Shown here: positions 5,935 through 15,100 of the stretch, piece after piece
Position numbering within the stretch: position 1 is the stretch's first letter
Layout of the letters: each line of letters begins with the position of its first letter
Source: DATLYF01 sp035575095
GTDB lineage: Bacteria > Pseudomonadota > Gammaproteobacteria > Competibacterales > Competibacteraceae
Length of the DNA stretch: 15,415 nt
NCBI GenBank assembly: GCA_035575095.1
Contig: DATLYF010000173.1
Location: forward strand, 1 to 15,415
Reading direction: 5' to 3'
Made by a program: the position numbers and the translations under genes
Notes under the pieces: generated by a model
Databases searched by the model: none
What the model was told of the DNA's origin: nothing
Seen by the model: the letters and a program-made list of their open reading frames with translations, nothing else

Positions 5935-6552
5935 ATGTTCACCGGTATCGTGCAAGCCGCCCTGCCCGTCCACGCTATCATCCGCAAGCCCCAGCTCCAT
6001 ACCCTGACTCTGCGCTTCCCGCCGGAACTGGGCGCAGGCCTGCGGCTCGGCGCCAGTGTCGCCGTCAACGGCGTGTGCCTGACCGTGGCCCGCCTCGGCG
6101 CGGACGGCGCAGTGGATTTCGACGTGATGATGGAGAGCCTGCGCATCACCAACCTGGGCGGGCTCGAGGAAGGTGCGCGGGTCAACGTGGAGCGCGCCGC
6201 CCGCTTCGGCGACGAGATCGGCGGCCATCCGCTCTCCGGCCACATCAGCGACACCGTGGCGATCACCGCCATCGAGGCGCCGCAGAACAACCGGGTGCTC
6301 ACCTTCCGCGCCGCCCCGCGCTGGATGAAATACATCCTGCCCAAGGGCTACGTGGCGCTGAACGGCTGCAGCCTGACCGTGGGCCAGGTCGGGGACGACT
6401 GGTTCAACGTCTACCTGATCCCCGAGACCTTGCGCATCACCACCTTCGGCGAGGCGCGGGTCGGCGACCGGGTCAACCTGGAGCTGGACAGCCAGACCCA
6501 GGCCATCGTGGATACGGTGGAGCGGGTACTGGCGCAGCGGGGACTGGGTTGA
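5935..6552 (+). CDS. ribE: Riboflavin synthase, alpha subunit
   Basis: A 205-residue enzyme that dismutates two 6,7-dimethyl-8-ribityllumazine molecules to riboflavin and a pyrimidine product, the last step of riboflavin synthesis. It has the characteristic start MFTGIVQ and two tandem lumazine-binding barrels. The first carries GASVAVNGVCLTV and the second GYVALNGCSLTVG. Residues matching the E. coli active site are visible: Ser41, Cys48, His103 (SGHIS), Ser146, Thr148 and Asp185. NVERAARFGDEIGGH and LIPETLRITT are also strongly conserved. It most resembles the free-standing E. coli enzyme (called RibC there). The ATG at 5935 follows AAGGAG by 5 bases; longer upstream frames lack this and the canonical start. 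No other rib gene is adjacent, so a second copy in a rib operon elsewhere is possible. Its stop lies 3 bases from the convergent speB stop. Confidence 0.96.
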   Translation: MFTGIVQAALPVHAIIRKPQLHTLTLRFPPELGAGLRLGASVAVNGVCLTVARLGADGAVDFDVMMESLRITNLGGLEEGARVNVERAARFGDEIGGHPLSGHISDTVAITAIEAPQNNRVLTFRAAPRWMKYILPKGYVALNGCSLTVGQVGDDWFNVYLIPETLRITTFGEARVGDRVNLELDSQTQAIVDTVERVLAQRGLG

Positions 6553-6555
6553 GAT

Positions 6556-7524
6556 TCAGCGCCGCGCCGCCAGCAGATACAAAAACTCCAGCGCCAGGGT
6601 GGCTCCGGCCAGCGCGGTGATGTCGGCGTGGTCGTAGGGCGGCGCCACCTCGACCAGGTCCATGCCGACCAGGTTCACGTCCACCAGGCCGCGCACGATC
6701 TTCAGCGCCAGGTCGCTGCTCAGCCCGCCGCACACCGGGGTGCCGGTGCCCGGGGCATAGGCCGGATCCAGGCAATCGATGTCGAAGCTCAGATAGGCCG
6801 GCCGCGCCCCCACCACGCGCCGGATCGCCGCGCTCGTGGCCGCCGCCCCGTGGTCATTGACCCAGTCGGCTTCGAGCGCGGTGAAACGATGTGCTGCCCG
6901 GTCGTACTCGGTGCGGATGCCGATCTGCACCGAGTGTTGCGGATCGATCACGCCCTCCCGTAACGCCTGGTGGAACATGGTGCCATGGTCGTACGGCCCG
7001 CCCTGGGTATAGGTGTCGGTATGGGCGTCGAAGTGAATCAGCGACAGTGCGCCAAAACGCCGGGCATGCTCGCGCAGCAGCGGCAGGGCGATGAAGTGGT
7101 CGCCGCCCAGGGTGAGCAGGATCTTGCCGGCAGCCAGCACCTGCCGGGCATGGGCCTGCAGATTGTCGACCATGGACGCCGGCGAGCCGGACTCGAAGCC
7201 CACGTCGCCGCAGTCGATCACGCCGAGGCGCTCGAACACGCGAAAACCCCAGGGCCAGCGCGCTTGCTCCCAGCCCAGATGGGCCGAGGCGGCGCGCAGC
7301 GCGGCCGGCCCGAAACGGGTGCCGGCGCGGCCAGTGGTGGCCAGATCGAAGGGCACGCCGGTCACCACCACGTCCACCTCCGGATGCTCGAAGTCCTGGC
7401 TGAACTTGCGGCGCAGGAAGCTGTACACGCCGCCATAGAGCGCAGCCTCGGCGCTGGCGCGCGGCGAGCCGGGACGGATGGCGTGGTTGACGCTGTCGGC
7501 GGAGACAGTGGCTTGCATACGCAT
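6556..7524 (-). CDS. speB: Agmatinase (ureohydrolase family)
   Basis: A 322-residue manganese enzyme that hydrolyses agmatine to putrescine and urea in the cytoplasm. Metal-binding signatures are intact: GGDH (140-143), DAHTD (166-170) and SFDIDCLDP (246-254, with Asp248 and Asp250). The substrate-loop motif GTGTP follows. Over most of its length it closely resembles E. coli SpeB (GVPFDLATTGRAGTR, HSVQIGIRTEYD, VGMDLVEVAPPYDHADITALA). That favours true agmatinase over the guanidinobutyrase or guanidinopropionase paralogues of pseudomonads. ATG 7524 has AGGAG 8 bases upstream; ATG 7518 is a minor alternative. The frame stays open to 8577, but that is antisense to the LysR gene and not coding. 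The gene is divergent from the LysR regulator, with a LysR box in the gap. Confidence 0.95.
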   Translation of the reverse strand: MRMQATVSADSVNHAIRPGSPRASAEAALYGGVYSFLRRKFSQDFEHPEVDVVVTGVPFDLATTGRAGTRFGPAALRAASAHLGWEQARWPWGFRVFERLGVIDCGDVGFESGSPASMVDNLQAHARQVLAAGKILLTLGGDHFIALPLLREHARRFGALSLIHFDAHTDTYTQGGPYDHGTMFHQALREGVIDPQHSVQIGIRTEYDRAAHRFTALEADWVNDHGAAATSAAIRRVVGARPAYLSFDIDCLDPAYAPGTGTPVCGGLSSDLALKIVRGLVDVNLVGMDLVEVAPPYDHADITALAGATLALEFLYLLAARR

Positions 7525-7562
7525 GACGCATTCTCCTGGTGAGCGAAGCGGATGTGCTCTCC

Positions 7563-7590
7563 ATGCTAGGCTGGGCGGCGCTATGCTCAA
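7563..7590 (-). promoter_or_regulatory. Candidate speB promoter
   Basis: On the minus strand, TTGAGC (7590-7585) and TAGCAT (7568-7563) are separated by 16 bases, each matching the sigma-70 consensus at four of six positions. Transcription would begin near 7556, about 32 bases before the speB start codon. The LysR box is centred about 52 bases upstream of that point, a usual place for LysR-type activation. Confidence 0.5.
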
Positions 7591-7592
7591 GT

Positions 7593-7598
7593 TAGAAT
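7593..7598 (+). promoter_or_regulatory. Candidate -10 box of the lysR gene
   Basis: TAGAAT matches TATAAT at five of six positions on the plus strand, but no clear -35 is present. Transcription would start near 7605, inside the LysR box at 7601-7615. Binding there would block the regulator's own promoter, the usual autorepression arrangement. Confidence 0.4.
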
Positions 7599-7600
7599 CC

Positions 7601-7615
7601 ATCGGCCAGACCGAT
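7601..7615. promoter_or_regulatory. LysR-type operator box (ATCGG-N5-CCGAT)
   Basis: A perfect 15-base inverted repeat, ATCGG CCAGA CCGAT, lies in the speB/lysR divergent gap, 8 bases before the lysR start codon. Its inner bases fit the LysR-family T-N11-A pattern (T7602, A7614). By position it should be bound by the adjacent LysR regulator, activating speB and repressing lysR. The symmetry is seen directly; the regulator assignment is inferred from adjacency. Confidence 0.7.
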
Positions 7616-7623
7616 AGGTCATC

Positions 7624-8520
7624 ATGAAGGCATCGCTGGAACAGTTGCAGACCTTCGCTGCCGCCGCCCGCTGCGGCTCCTTCTCCGCGGCCGCGCGACA
7701 TCTGGGCAAGGCGCAGTCGGCGGTGAGCGAAGCCGTGCAGAACCTGGAGCTGGACTGCGGCGTGAGCCTGTTCGAACGCAGCGGCCGCTATCCCATCCTC
7801 ACTGCCGCCGGCCGTGCCCTGCTGGAGGAGGCCGAGGCCCTGCTGCGCCGCCACGCCGCCCTGCTCGAGCGCGCCCACGCCCTGGCCGCCGGCGTGGAGC
7901 CACGCCTGACCCTGGCCATCGACGCCGCCCTGCCGATCGCGCCGTTCCTCGCCACGCTGGGGCGCTTCGAGGCCGTCTTCCCCCATGTGCAACTGGAGCT
8001 GCTCAGTCCCACCCTGGGTGATGTGGCCGAGCTGGTGCGCACCGGTCGCGCCGAGCTGGGGCTGATGTTCGAGCAGGAGGACTATCCCCAGGGCCTGCAC
8101 TTCCGCGGCATTGGCCATCTCGGCCTGGTGGCGGTGGCCGGGGCGCAGCATCCGCTGGCTGCGCTGGAGCGGGTCGATGTCCGCCAGATCGCCGAGCAGC
8201 GCCAGTTGCTGCTCACCCCGCGCCAGCCGCAGAGCAGCCGCAAGCGCATCGTCTTCAGCCAGCCGCGCTGGGAGCTGGAGAGTCAGGCGGCGCTGCTGGA
8301 GCTGGTGCGGGCCGGGCTGGGCTGGGCGCTGCTGCCGCAGGTACTGGTGGAAGAGGATCTGCGCCTGGGCCGGTTGCGGCGCCTGGAGCTGGACTTCCAG
8401 CCGGCGCAGATCATCGAGGGCGTGGATCTGCTGTGGACCGCCGCACGCCCGCTCGGTCCGGCCGGCGAATGGCTGCTGCGGGCCCTGCCATCGGCCGCCG
8501 GCGCTGATGCGGCCGTTTAA
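7624..8520 (+). CDS. LysR-type transcriptional regulator of the polyamine locus
   Basis: A 298-residue LysR-family protein of normal length. The N-terminal winged helix-turn-helix (about 1-65) shows LEQLQTFAAAARCGSFSAAARHLGKAQSAVSEAV and the usual VSLFERSGR wing and LTAAG. A linker helix follows (66-90). The effector-binding domain (about 93-290) begins LTLAIDAALP. An effector cannot be read; agmatine, putrescine or a related amine is the natural guess from the neighbours. The start at 7624 is set by the canonical MKASLEQLQTF; its ribosome site (AGG at 7616-7618) is weak and touches the operator. The gene is divergent from speB and reads toward the aldehyde dehydrogenase gene 131 bases downstream. 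It probably regulates both sides. Confidence 0.94.
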   Translation: MKASLEQLQTFAAAARCGSFSAAARHLGKAQSAVSEAVQNLELDCGVSLFERSGRYPILTAAGRALLEEAEALLRRHAALLERAHALAAGVEPRLTLAIDAALPIAPFLATLGRFEAVFPHVQLELLSPTLGDVAELVRTGRAELGLMFEQEDYPQGLHFRGIGHLGLVAVAGAQHPLAALERVDVRQIAEQRQLLLTPRQPQSSRKRIVFSQPRWELESQAALLELVRAGLGWALLPQVLVEEDLRLGRLRRLELDFQPAQIIEGVDLLWTAARPLGPAGEWLLRALPSAAGADAAV

Positions 8521-8536
8521 AATATTCATCCATCTT

Positions 8537-8589
8537 GACGGATCAGGCCGATCATACAACTTGCATTGGCCCTGCATCCCGTCTAAAAC
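8537..8589 (+). promoter_or_regulatory. Candidate LysR site and promoter of the aldehyde dehydrogenase
   Basis: The 131-base gap before the dehydrogenase contains GACGG-N6-CCGAT (8537-8552). The right half is identical to the speB/lysR box, the left half is imperfect, and the spacer is one base longer. Downstream, TTGCAT (8561-8566) and TAAAAC (8584-8589) are separated by 17 bases and could form a weak promoter starting near 8597. The site centre would then lie at about -52, as at speB. CTAAA/TTTAG (8583-8596) forms a short inverted repeat over the -10 and start point. Confidence 0.35.
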
Positions 8590-8651
8590 TGTTTAGGATT
8601 TTAAGCGATGCCGCGGCCCAGGCCGTACCGCCCAACCGAGGAACCTGGATC

Positions 8652-10148
8652 ATGCCCCATACCCTGACCCTGTCCGACTGGCAGGCTCGCGCCCGCGCCC
8701 TGACCATTCGCAACCAGGCCTTCATCGACGGCCGCTATGTGGACGCCGCCGACGGCCAGACCTTCGCCTGCATCAACCCGGCCAACGGCCAGCTCCTGAC
8801 CCGGGTCGCGGCTTGCGATCGCGCCGACGTCGAGCGCGCCGTCGCCAGTGCCCGCCGCGCCTTCGAGGACGGCCGCTGGCGCGGGCAGGCGCCGGCCGAG
8901 CGCAAGCGCGTGCTGCTGCGCCTGGCCGAGCTGATGCGCGCTCATGCCGAGGAGCTGGCGTTGCTGGAAACCCTGGACATGGGCAAGCCCATCGCCGACA
9001 GCACCCGCATCGACGTGCCGGCCGCGGCGCGCTGCATCCAGTGGTATGCCGAGGCCATCGACAAGCTCTACGACGAGATCGCCCCCACCGGCGACGAGGT
9101 GCTGGCCACCATCACCCGCGAGCCGTTGGGGGTGGTGGCGGCAGTGGTGCCGTGGAACTTCCCGCTGCTGATGGCGGCGTGGAAGCTCGGCCCGGCCCTG
9201 GCCACCGGCAACAGCGTGATCCTCAAGCCTTCGGAGAAGTCGCCGCTCAGCGCCATCCGCATCGCCGAGCTGGCGGCCGAGGCCGGCCTCCCCGACGGCG
9301 TGCTCAATATCCTGCCCGGCTTCGGCCACACCGCCGGCCAGGCCCTGGCCGAGCACATGGATGTCGACGCCATCGCCTTCACCGGCTCGACCCGCACCGG
9401 CAAGCGCATCATGGAATGCGCCGCCCGCTCCAACCTCAAGCGGGTCAGCCTGGAGCTGGGCGGCAAATCGCCCAACATCGTGCTGGCCGACTGTCCCGAT
9501 CTGGAGGCCGCAGCCCGCGCCGCTGCCTTCAACATCTTCTTCAACCAGGGCGAGATGTGCTCGGCTTCTTCGCGCCTCCTGGTGCAGGCCGAGATCCGCG
9601 ACGCCCTGCTGGAGAAGGTGCTGGCGGTGGGCCGCAAGATGCAGCCCGGCGATCCCCTCGACCCGGCTACCCGCATGGGCGCCATCGTCGACTCCATCCA
9701 GCTCGACACCGTGCTCGGCTACATCGAGGCCGGGCTGCGCGAGGGAGCGAGACTGCTTCTCGGTGGCGAGCGGGTCCGCCAGGACAGCGGCGGCTACTAT
9801 GTGGCGCCGACGGTATTCGACGGCGTGCACAACGACATGCGCATCGCCCGCGAGGAGATCTTCGGCCCGGTGCTGTCGGTACTCACCGTCGCCGATGTCG
9901 AGGAAGCGGTGCAGATCGCCAACGATACCCCCTACGGCCTGGGCGCGGCGGTGTGGACGCGCGATCTCGGCACCGCCCACCGCGTCGCCCGCCGCCTGCG
10001 CGCCGGCACGGTGTGGGTCAACAACTACGAGGAAAGCGACATCACCGTGCCCTTCGGCGGCTACAAGCAGTCCGGTATCGGTCGCGACAAATCGCTGCAT
10101 GCGCTGGACAAGTACACCGAGCTGAAGACCACCTGGATCAAGTTGTAG
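8652..10148 (+). CDS. NAD(P)+-dependent aldehyde dehydrogenase, PuuC/KauB-like
   Basis: A 498-residue soluble dehydrogenase of standard ALDH length. Visible motifs are PWNFP with Asn169, LKPSE with Lys192 (coenzyme binding), FTGSTRTG (243-250, Rossmann turn), LELGGKSPN with general-base Glu268, and NQGEMCSASSR with catalytic Cys303. The C-terminus contains EEIFGPV, PFGGYKQSGIGRDKSLHALDKYTE and WIKL. It resembles gamma-glutamyl-gamma-aminobutyraldehyde and 4-guanidinobutyraldehyde dehydrogenases of polyamine catabolism, whose reaction converts the aminoaldehyde to the acid. The locus supports this role: aldehydes arise after deamination of putrescine made by the neighbouring hydrolases. No aminotransferase or glutamyl-polyamine synthetase is in the window, so the exact substrate is open. 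ATG 8652 follows GAGGAA by 8 bases; the frame is open to 8535 without support. Confidence 0.93.
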   Translation: MPHTLTLSDWQARARALTIRNQAFIDGRYVDAADGQTFACINPANGQLLTRVAACDRADVERAVASARRAFEDGRWRGQAPAERKRVLLRLAELMRAHAEELALLETLDMGKPIADSTRIDVPAAARCIQWYAEAIDKLYDEIAPTGDEVLATITREPLGVVAAVVPWNFPLLMAAWKLGPALATGNSVILKPSEKSPLSAIRIAELAAEAGLPDGVLNILPGFGHTAGQALAEHMDVDAIAFTGSTRTGKRIMECAARSNLKRVSLELGGKSPNIVLADCPDLEAAARAAAFNIFFNQGEMCSASSRLLVQAEIRDALLEKVLAVGRKMQPGDPLDPATRMGAIVDSIQLDTVLGYIEAGLREGARLLLGGERVRQDSGGYYVAPTVFDGVHNDMRIAREEIFGPVLSVLTVADVEEAVQIANDTPYGLGAAVWTRDLGTAHRVARRLRAGTVWVNNYEESDITVPFGGYKQSGIGRDKSLHALDKYTELKTTWIKL

Positions 10149-10229
10149 AGCGGGACCACGGACCGGTCGCTTTGCCAACCAGTACTCTCTAAACTGAGGT
10201 CGGCTTGTTCAACGACTGACGGGAATGCG

Positions 10230-11099
10230 ATGAGAAAGATCACCGTAGCCGCCACTCAGATGGCCTGCGATTGGGACATCGCGGGCAACGTCACCCGCGC
10301 CGAGCGCCTGGTGCGCCAGGCTGCCGCCCAGGGCGCCAACGTCGTCCTCATCCAGGAGTTGTTCGAGGCGCCTTATTTCTGCAAAGACCAGGATCCGCGT
10401 CACTTCGATCTGGCGCGGCCGGCGGCGGGCCATCCTACCCTGGAGCGCATGAGCGCGCTGGCCCGGGAACTCTCGGTGGTGCTGCCGGTAAGCTTCTTCG
10501 AGCGCGCCGGCAACGCCTTCTTCAACTCGCTGGCGATGATCGATGCCGACGGCCGGGTGCTGGGCATCTACCGCAAGTCCCACATCCCTGACGGCCCCGG
10601 CTACCAGGAGAAGTTCTATTTCTCCCCCGGCGATACCGGCTTCAAGGTCTGGGATACCGCTTACGGCCGGCTGGGGGTAGGCATCTGCTGGGACCAGTGG
10701 TTCCCCGAATCGGCCCGGGCCATGGCGCTGATGGGCGCCGAGATGCTGTTCTACCCCACCGCCATCGGCTCCGAGCCCACCGAGCCGCAGCTCGATTCCC
10801 GCGATCACTGGCAGCGGGTGATGCAGGGTCACGCCGGGGCCAACGTCATGCCGCTGGTGGCCTCGAACCGCATCGGCCGCGAGCAGGGAGAGAGCTGCGC
10901 GATCACCTTCTACGGTTCCTCGTTCATCGCCGACCACACTGGCGCCAAGTTGGCCGAGGCCGACCGCGAGACCGAGACCGTGCTGGTGCACAGCTTCGAC
11001 CTGGACGCCATCGGCGAGGCGCGCCGCGCCTGGGGGGTGTTCCGCGACCGCCGGCCGGAGCTGTACCGGCCGCTGCTCACTCTGGACGGGGGACGGTGA
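10230..11099 (+). CDS. aguB: N-carbamoylputrescine amidase (nitrilase superfamily)
   Basis: A 289-residue carbon-nitrogen hydrolase predicted to convert N-carbamoylputrescine to putrescine, CO2 and ammonia. The nitrilase catalytic triad is intact: Glu43 (IQELFE), Lys116 (YRKSHIPDGP) and Cys153 (GICWDQWFPE). Strong family marks follow: EKFYFSPGDTGF, YPTAIGSEP, WQRVMQGHAGANVMPLVASNRIG and TFYGSSFIADHTG. The length matches known AguB proteins. AguB is normally encoded beside agmatine deiminase (aguA), which makes its substrate, but none is present here. An 81-base gap separates it from the dehydrogenase and contains TCTAAACTG (10188-10196), a possible -10 region without a good -35. Co-transcription with the dehydrogenase is equally possible. 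The ribosome site (GGGAA, 10220-10225) is modest. The stop is 4 bases before the next gene. Confidence 0.94.
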   Translation: MRKITVAATQMACDWDIAGNVTRAERLVRQAAAQGANVVLIQELFEAPYFCKDQDPRHFDLARPAAGHPTLERMSALARELSVVLPVSFFERAGNAFFNSLAMIDADGRVLGIYRKSHIPDGPGYQEKFYFSPGDTGFKVWDTAYGRLGVGICWDQWFPESARAMALMGAEMLFYPTAIGSEPTEPQLDSRDHWQRVMQGHAGANVMPLVASNRIGREQGESCAITFYGSSFIADHTGAKLAEADRETETVLVHSFDLDAIGEARRAWGVFRDRRPELYRPLLTLDGGR

Positions 11100-11103
11100 G
11101 GCG

Positions 11104-12133
<1,030 letters not shown>

Positions 12134-12135
<2 letters not shown>

Positions 12136-12148
12136 GGCGCAGCGCCTC
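12134..12148. terminator. Short hairpin at the convergent junction
   Basis: GAGGCGC (12134-12140) and GCGCCTC (12142-12148) form a perfect inverted repeat around one central base; a real RNA loop would open the inner pairs. It overlaps the amidohydrolase stop codon and lies 4 bases from the RND permease stop. It may help end both transcripts, but no T-tract is present. Confidence 0.35.
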
Positions 12149-12151
12149 GCT

Positions 12152-15100
12152 CTAGCGGGGCTCGGGTGCGGCTTCCTCCTCCTCCATCCGGGCCGCCGCC
12201 GGCTGCGGCAAGCGGCGCACCAGCAGGCGAAAGAATAGCGGGATGAAGAAGGTGGCGATGAAGGTCGCCGCCAGCATGCCGCCGATCACGCCGGTGCCGA
12301 TGGAATGGCGGCTGGCGGCGCCGGCGCCGCTAGACAGCGCCAGCGGCACCACGCCCAGCACGAAGGCCAGCGAGGTCATGATGATCGGGCGGAAGCGCAG
12401 CCGCGCCGCTTCCACCGCCGCCTCGGCCACCGCCATGCCCTGCTGCACCTTGAGCACCGCGAACTCGACGATGAGGATGGCGTTCTTGGCCGCCAGTCCG
12501 ATCAGCGTCACCAGGCCGATCTGGAAATAGACATCGTTGGCCAGCCCGCGCGCCCACACCGCGACCAGCGCTCCGAACAGGGCAAAGGGCACCGCCAGCA
12601 CCACCGCTAGGGGCAGGGTCCAGCGTTCGTACAGCGCCGCCAGGATCAGAAACACCATGATCAGGCCGAAGCCGAAGACGCTGCTGGAAGTGCCGCCGGT
12701 CAGCCGCTCCTGGTAGGCCGAGCCGGTCCAGGCCAGGGCGTAGTCCTCGTCCAGCACCTGGGCCGCCACCTCCTCCATGGCCGCCAGCGCCTGCCCGGAA
12801 CTGTAGCCCGGCGCCGGGCCGCCGACGATCTTGGCCGCCGGAAACACGTTGTAGCGGTCCACCACCTCCGGGCCGGTGGTCTGCTGCACCTCCACCAGGG
12901 CGGTGAGCGGGATCATCTCGCCGCGCGCGGAGCGCACGAAGACGTTCTGTAGGTCTTCGGGCCTGGCGCGGAACTCCGCCTCCGACTGCAGCTGCACCTT
13001 GAAGATGCGGCCCAGCTTGTTGAAGTCGTTGACGTAGAGGGCGCCGAAGGTGGCCTGCATAGTGTCGAACACCACGTTCACCGGCACGCCGTAGGCGCGC
13101 GCCTTCTCCCGGTCGAGACGGATGTGGATCTGCGGCACGTTGGCGCTGAACACCGTGGACAGCCCGGTGAGCTCCGGCCGCTGTCGCGCTGCAGCCAGCA
13201 GCTTGTCGACCTGGGCGGCCAGGGCCTTGGAGTCGCCGCCGCCGCGGCTCTGCAGGTAGGCCTCGAAACCGCCGGTGGTGGACATGCCGGAGATCGGCGG
13301 CGGGTTGAAGGCCAGTACCAGGCCGTCGCGGATGGCTGCGGCCTTCATGAACATCTCGCCGACCAGGGATTGGGCATCCTGCCCCGGCGCCCGGCGCTCC
13401 TCCCAGTCCTTGAGGGTGAGGAAGGCCGCGGCATAGAACGAGGTGTTGGAGAAGGACAACAGATCCAGGCCCGACAGGGTGATGATGTTACTCACCGCCG
13501 GGTTGGCCATGGCGATCTCGGTGATGCGGTCGCTCACCGCCACGGTGCGCTCCAGAGAAGCGGCCGGCGGCAGGATGGACATGGTCATGATGTAGCCCTG
13601 GTCCTCGTCCGGCACCAGGCTGCCCGGCACCCGCACGAACAACTGCCAGGAGATCGCTAGCATGCCGGCGAACAGCACCACGCCGAGCAGGGCGCGCCGC
13701 AGCATAAAGCGCACCCCGGCGGTGTAGCCCGCCGTCAAGCGCTCGAAGCAGCGGTTGAACCAACGGAAGAAGCGTCCCGGCTCGCCATGGCCCGGTTTGA
13801 GCAGGGTAGCGCACAGCGCCGGGGTCAAGGTCAGCGCCACCAGGCCGGATAGGGTCACCGACACGGCGATGGTGATAGCGAACTGCTTGTACATTTCTCC
13901 GGCCAGCCCGCCGGCGAAGCCCACCGGCACGAACACCGCGCACAGCACCAGGACGATGGCCACCACCGGTCCGCTCACCTCCTCCATGGCCTTGAGCGTG
14001 GCCTGCCGCGGCGCCAGCCCCTCGCTGCGCATGATGCGCTCCACGTTCTCCAGCACCACGATGGCATCATCCACCACGATGCCGATGGCCAGCACCATAC
14101 CGAACAGGGTCAGGGTGTTGACCGAGAAGCCGAGCAGCCACATGCCGGCGAAGGTGCCGATTAGCGACACCGGCACCGCCAGGAAGGGAATGATGGTGGC
14201 CCGCGCGCTCTGCAAGAACAGGAACACCACCAGGAACACCAGGCCCATGGCCTCGCCCAGGGTCTTGGCCACTTCGCGGATGGAGACCTCGACGAACTTG
14301 GTGGTGTCGTAGGGCAGGGTGTACTGCAGCCCGGCCGGGAAGCGTTGGGCCAGCTGCGCCATCTTGTCGTGCACCGCGCTGGCGGTGGCCAGGGCGTTGG
14401 CGCCGGGGGCGAGGAAGATGCCGATGGCTACGGTCTCGCGGCCGTTGCGCTTGGAGACCATGTCGTAGCTGGCCGCACCGAGCTCGATACGGGCCACGTC
14501 CTTGAGGCGCAGCACCGTGCCGTCGGGGTTGGCGCGCAGGATGATGCGCTCGAACTCCTCGGGCTCGGCGAGGCGGCCCTGGGTGGTGACGGTGTAGGTG
14601 AACTCCTGCGCTTCCTGCATCGGCGCCTGGCCGAACTTGCCGGCGGCGAACTGGGAATTCTGCTCGCGGATGGCGTTGGCCACGTCGCTGGGCGTGAGCC
14701 CGAGCTGGGCCAACCGGTCGGGCCTGAGCCAGATGCGCATGGCGTAGTCGCGGGCGCCGAAGATCTGGGCGTTGCCCACCCCGGGGATGCGGCGCAGCTC
14801 ATCGAGCACGTTGATCAGCGCGTAGTTGCTGATGAACACCGTGTCGTAGCGGCCGTCCGGCGAGTCCAGCATGACGATCTGCAGGAAGTTGGAGCTGCGC
14901 TTGCTGACGTTGACACCCTGCCGGCGCACCTCCTCCGGCAACTGCGGCAACGCCGACTGCACCCGGTTGTTGACGTTGATGGTGGCCTGGTCCGGGTCGG
15001 TGCCGATGGCGAAGGTCACGTACAGGCTGAGCGTGCCGGCCGAGGCGCTGGAGCGCACATAGAGCATGTTGTCGACGCCGTTGATGGCCTGCTCCAGGGG

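Noticed and set aside
7525..8577. Open minus-strand frame continuing upstream of speB across the whole LysR gene
   Set aside because: It is a GC-driven antisense frame of the LysR gene, rich in Gln, Gly and Ala without domain motifs. The ribosome site, start sequence and operator all place the speB start at 7524.
8561..8580. Possible sigma-54 promoter (TTGGCCCTGCAT) before the dehydrogenase
   Set aside because: The GG and GC dinucleotides are not separated by the required 10-base spacing.
8601..10178. Long minus-strand open frame (525 codons) opposite the aldehyde dehydrogenase
   Set aside because: Low-complexity composition rich in Gly, His, Gln and Val, no family motifs, and it lies exactly opposite a gene with complete catalytic motifs.
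10149..10229. LysR box upstream of aguB
   Set aside because: The GACCGGTC palindrome at 10161-10168 does not match the ATCGG/CCGAT half-sites.
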